NCBI RefSeq assembly: GCF_027563465.1
Contig: NZ_JAPFQA010000009.1
Span: 62,001 to 126,000 of the forward strand
Direction of reading: 5' to 3'
DNA length: 64,000 nt
Source: Mesorhizobium qingshengii
Lineage (GTDB): Bacteria > Pseudomonadota > Alphaproteobacteria > Rhizobiales > Rhizobiaceae
The notes beneath the pieces were generated by a model that was not told where the DNA came from, searched no databases, and worked only from the letters and a program-made list of their open reading frames with translations. The position numbers and the translations under genes were made by a program. This document shows positions 61,186-64,000 of this stretch, piece by piece (positions within the stretch are counted from its first letter, which is position 1; every line of letters starts with the position of its first letter).

Positions 61186-62664
61186 TCAGCGCTGCACGAA
61201 CGGATTGGGCACGCTGCCACTGATGTCGATCCAGACGCTCTTCTCCTGCAGATATTCCCGAATCGCGGACAGGCCGCTTTCGCGGCCGATGCCGGAACGC
61301 TTGAAACCGCCGAACGGCGACATGTAGCTCACCGCCCGGTAGGTGTTGATCCACACGGTGCCCGCCTTGAGCTTCTGCGACATGGTCAAAGCACGCGTTA
61401 TGCTTTGCGTCCACACGCCTGCGGCCAGTCCATAGATCGTGCCGTTGGCGATCTCGATAGCCTCTTCGTCGCTTTCGAAGGGGATGATGGCCAGGACAGG
61501 ACCGAAAACCTCCTCCTGCGCGATGCGCATCTTGGGGCCGACATCGGTGAAGATCGTTGGCTCGACGAACCAGCCTTCGCCGCAGGCCGGATCGGTGGCC
61601 CGCTTGCCGCCAAGCGCCAGCTTGGCGCCTTCTGCATTGGCGATCTCGATATATTCAAGGATCTTGGCGAGTTGCGGCCGCGTCGTGATCGGCCCGACCT
61701 GCGTGTCGTCGCGCGAGGGATCGCCGATCCGGGCGGTCCTGGCGAAAGCAACCAGCGCATCGACGAAAGCCGGATAGATCGAGCGGTGAACGAGCGCCCG
61801 CGATCCCGCGATGCAGGTCTGGCCGCTGGCCGCGAAAATGCCTGAGACAACGCCCTTGACGGCATCGTCCAGCACCGCGTCCTCGAAGACGATGTTGGCG
61901 GATTTTCCGCCGAGTTCCAGGGTGACGGGCTTTATCGAGCGCGCCGCGATCTGGTAGACGCTCTGGCCGGTGCGATCGCCGCCCGTGAACGCAATCTTGT
62001 CCACGCCCGGGTGAGACACCAGGTGCTCGCCAATCTCGTTGCCGAAGCCGGTGACGATGTTGACGACCCCGGGTGGGAAGCCGGCCTCCTCGAAAAGCGC
62101 TCCGAACTCGAGCGCCGAAGCGGACGAGAACTCGGAGGGCTTCCAGACGATGGTGTTGCCGGCCGCCAGCGCCGGGGCCAATTTCCATGTCGCCAGCATC
62201 AACGGCGAATTCCACGGGGTGATGGCGGCCACCACGCCCAGCGGCTCTTCGCGGGTAAAGTTGAACACGCCGGGCTTGTCGATCGGGATGACGCGTCCCT
62301 CGACCTTGTCGGCCAGCCCGGCGAAATAATAGTACCATTGCGGCATGTATCTGAGCTGGCCGCGCATCTCTGCGATCAGCTTGCCATTGTCGCGGGTTTC
62401 GATGTCGGCCAGACGGTCGGCATTGGTGGTGAGAAGATCGGCGAAACGCCGGATCAAGGCACCGCGGGCGCTTGCGCTCAACGCCGACCATGACGGCGCG
62501 TTGAAGGCTTGCGCGGCGGCCGCGACCGCACGGTCGACGTCCCTCGCACCGGCGCGTGGGATTTGAGCCCAGGCCGTGCCGGTGAAGGGATTTTCGGTGT
62601 CAAACGTCCGATCATCCAGCGCATCCACCCATTGGCCGCCGATCAGCATCTGATATTTTTTCAT
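61186..62664 (-). CDS. Aldehyde dehydrogenase family protein
   Basis: A 492-residue NAD(P)-dependent aldehyde dehydrogenase. Catalytic Glu in LELGGKSANIVF near residue 255 and Cys in SGQTCIAGSRALV near 290; NAD-site FTGGDRTGQSVYQIAA near 235 and the late motif EEVFGPVLAI near 385. The Asn in TPWNSPLM near 156 is in place. The ATG chosen is preceded by GGAGCGGCAGACGGGATC; an upstream in-frame TTG is unlikely. Substrate not readable; it forms a unit with the CMD and MmgE/PrpD genes upstream. Confidence 0.9.
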   Translation of the reverse strand: MKKYQMLIGGQWVDALDDRTFDTENPFTGTAWAQIPRAGARDVDRAVAAAAQAFNAPSWSALSASARGALIRRFADLLTTNADRLADIETRDNGKLIAEMRGQLRYMPQWYYYFAGLADKVEGRVIPIDKPGVFNFTREEPLGVVAAITPWNSPLMLATWKLAPALAAGNTIVWKPSEFSSASALEFGALFEEAGFPPGVVNIVTGFGNEIGEHLVSHPGVDKIAFTGGDRTGQSVYQIAARSIKPVTLELGGKSANIVFEDAVLDDAVKGVVSGIFAASGQTCIAGSRALVHRSIYPAFVDALVAFARTARIGDPSRDDTQVGPITTRPQLAKILEYIEIANAEGAKLALGGKRATDPACGEGWFVEPTIFTDVGPKMRIAQEEVFGPVLAIIPFESDEEAIEIANGTIYGLAAGVWTQSITRALTMSQKLKAGTVWINTYRAVSYMSPFGGFKRSGIGRESGLSAIREYLQEKSVWIDISGSVPNPFVQR

Positions 62665-62705
62665 GTTGATCCCGTCTGCCGCTCCAACGGCCAAGAAGAC
62701 GTTGG

Positions 62706-63092
62706 TCAGGCCTTTTCAGCATCGAACTCGGCAAAGGCCTCGCGCGCGATGCGGAACGAGTCCACCCCCGCGGGCACGCCGGCGTAGATCGCCACCTGCA
62801 AGAGGACTTCGCGGATCTCGTCGCGGCTGACACCATTCCGCAGGGCGCCTTTGGTGTGCATCTTAAGCTCGTGGGGCCTGTTGAGGCAGCTGAGCATGGC
62901 TAGGTTCAACATTGAGCGCGTCTTGCGCGGCAGCTCTTCGCGGCCCCAGACCGCACCCCAGCAGTACTCTGTGACGAGTTCCTGCATGGGGCGGTTGAAG
63001 TCGTCCGCCGCGGCAAACGACTTCTCGACGAACTCCTTGCCCAGCACTTCCTTGCGGATCGCCATGCCGCGTTCGAAGACTTCCTTAGACAT
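62706..63092 (-). CDS. Carboxymuconolactone decarboxylase family protein
   Basis: A 128-residue all-helical CMD-fold protein, close in size to PcaC. Visible family residues: EYCWGAVWGREELPRKTRSM near 45 and NRPHELKMHTKGALRNGVSR near 70, then EVLLQVAIYAGVPAG. The CxxC of AhpD-type peroxidases is absent, so a lactone decarboxylase-like role is more likely than peroxidase. A decarboxylase of lactone-type substrates fits an uptake system with a lactonase-like propeller next door. Confidence 0.8.
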   Translation of the reverse strand: MSKEVFERGMAIRKEVLGKEFVEKSFAAADDFNRPMQELVTEYCWGAVWGREELPRKTRSMLNLAMLSCLNRPHELKMHTKGALRNGVSRDEIREVLLQVAIYAGVPAGVDSFRIAREAFAEFDAEKA

Positions 63093-63117
63093 ATGAACTG
63101 CTCCTGTTTGGGAATGT

Positions 63118-64000
63118 TTATAAACTCTGCCTTGACGACAGACGCGTGCGTTTGCCAGCCCCTTGTGCCGGCGTTCGCGTTGCTTGTCTTCTGGCTACCC
63201 GCTTAGCCGCGCAGAGCGACAGCAGCCGACTGGCATCTTTCTTGGTGTCCAGCCTGTCGACAAATTCTTCGATGGCCTCGGCATCGGCGACGCCGAGGGT
63301 ACTCGCCGCCGCCAAGCGGAAGCGCTCGCGCACCTGCGCCTCGGTGGCGGGCACGACATCGGGCAGTCCCATCGAGAGCTGGCGGCCGTCGCCGAGAACC
63401 ACATTGATCGCCGCACCCTGCTGGCCAGGAAACAGCGCGGTCAGATCCGGGCTGGCAATCAGTTCGCTCACACTGATCAGGCGCAGCGTTTCGGGATCGG
63501 CGAGGTTGCTGTAGATGTCCTCGGACAGCCGGCCGTGTGCAAACACGGCTCCCACACCGAACGGAATGCTCATCTTCGCCTGCAGGGCTCTATCGAACGG
63601 TCCTGTCCGATCGCATCCTGGATATGCGGCGGCGGCGGCGGGTACGCTGATGCGGATGCGCTCGACCGGTGCGGCATCCGAGCCGATCATCTCGACGAGC
63701 TTCAGTGCGGTCTGGCAGGCCGTCTGGGCAAAATTGCAGGCTGGCGCCGCCTTGTGGTAGACATTGAAAATGTCCGCCTCTCCGTTGGGGAAGAGTTCGA
63801 TCCGGCCAGGCATCGGCCGCCGTGCGAGCGCGGCAAAATATCCCGACCTGCCTTCAAGTATGTCAGGACTGCCGAAGGCTCCGGATTCGGCCAGCCGGAC
63901 GGCCATCCAGGCATTCCGGACGGCAAAGCCTGGATGGAAGAACATGTCGGAGCCACCGCTTTGCGGCCACTGGTTCAGCCCGGAGGCGGTGTTCGCAGCG
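63118..64000 (-). CDS. MmgE/PrpD family protein (C-terminal part)
   Basis: The C-terminal 290 residues or so of a MmgE/PrpD protein; the gene continues past the window. In-frame codons before the first visible ATG read ASGLNQWPQSGG and then HPGFAVRNAWMAVRLAESG, the conserved family stretch, so the true start is further upstream. Members act as 2-methylcitrate dehydratase, cis-aconitate decarboxylase or iminodisuccinate epimerase. The last 60 residues are a basic tail that is not part of the family core. Confidence 0.82.
   Translation of the reverse strand, partial: AANTASGLNQWPQSGGSDMFFHPGFAVRNAWMAVRLAESGAFGSPDILEGRSGYFAALARRPMPGRIELFPNGEADIFNVYHKAAPACNFAQTACQTALKLVEMIGSDAAPVERIRISVPAAAAAYPGCDRTGPFDRALQAKMSIPFGVGAVFAHGRLSEDIYSNLADPETLRLISVSELIASPDLTALFPGQQGAAINVVLGDGRQLSMGLPDVVPATEAQVRERFRLAAASTLGVADAEAIEEFVDRLDTKKDASRLLSLCAAKRVARRQATRTPAQGAGKRTRLSSRQSL

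Overview
The window looks like a chromosome segment of an alphaproteobacterium of the order Hyphomicrobiales (Rhizobiales), closest in feel to Mesorhizobium or a relative. Evidence: uniformly high-GC coding sequence, a PdhS/DivJ-like histidine kinase, a phasin gene followed by an RNA with three CCTCCTCCC motifs (hallmark of the rhizobial alpha-r14/NfeR1 family), a tRNA-His of the alphaproteobacterial type lacking G-1, and an intergenic mosaic of palindromes typical of rhizobia. The assignment comes from reading protein families and motifs; no database search was possible.

Layout. 1-11.8 kb is core-like: the end of a polyamine-type ABC transporter operon (ATPase, two permeases), an AsmA-like protein, acetoacetyl-CoA synthetase, a candidate sRNA, a 1293-residue PAS histidine kinase, a phasin with a palindromic TGCA-rich operator, an alpha-r14-like sRNA and tRNA-His. 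Just after the tRNA lies the C-terminal remnant of a LysR gene, and from there to about 36.3 kb the content is catabolic and accessory. 12.2-20.0 kb (minus strand) is one operon: ABC_sub_bind-type binding protein, permease, ATPase, TetR regulator, class III aminotransferase, thiolase and acyl-CoA ligase. It diverges from a class II aldolase and a GntR regulator (20.4-21.9 kb) across a region with an 18-bp GntR-type palindrome. A LysR regulator (22.3-23.2 kb) diverges from an SDR and a VOC protein across a perfect T-N11-A box. A run starting at 25.0 kb encodes a fused E1 alpha-beta 2-oxoacid dehydrogenase and an E2, and continues with no gap into a sugar-type (CUT2) ABC transporter cassette.

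36.4-52.9 kb is an anaerobic nitrate respiration cluster: mogA, an unknown 129-residue protein, nnrS, a new 58-residue membrane protein under an FNR-type box, a Crp/Fnr regulator, a double-length narK, narGHJI, a cytoplasmic parvulin, a 94-residue unknown, moeA and a DUF2478 protein. Two CRP/FNR-family operators lie between the regulator gene and narK, and an NnrR-like dyad lies before nnrS. MogA and MoeA supply the molybdenum cofactor to NarG.

53.5-64 kb repeats the CUT2 cassette seen at 28.5-36.3 kb in the same gene order (permease, binding protein, permease fused to a strictosidine-synthase/SMP-30-like beta-propeller, free propeller paralogue, double ATPase). It is followed by convergent catabolic genes (SDR, aldehyde dehydrogenase, carboxymuconolactone decarboxylase family, MmgE/PrpD family).

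The most unusual content is this duplicated import cassette. One permease carries a C-terminal six-bladed propeller that keeps the three expected metal ligands, while the separate propeller protein beside it has lost them. The topology and the pairing suggest an importer coupled directly to hydrolysis, or to sensing, of a lactone or ester-like substrate. The two paralogous cassettes, in direct orientation, bracket the whole nitrate cluster.
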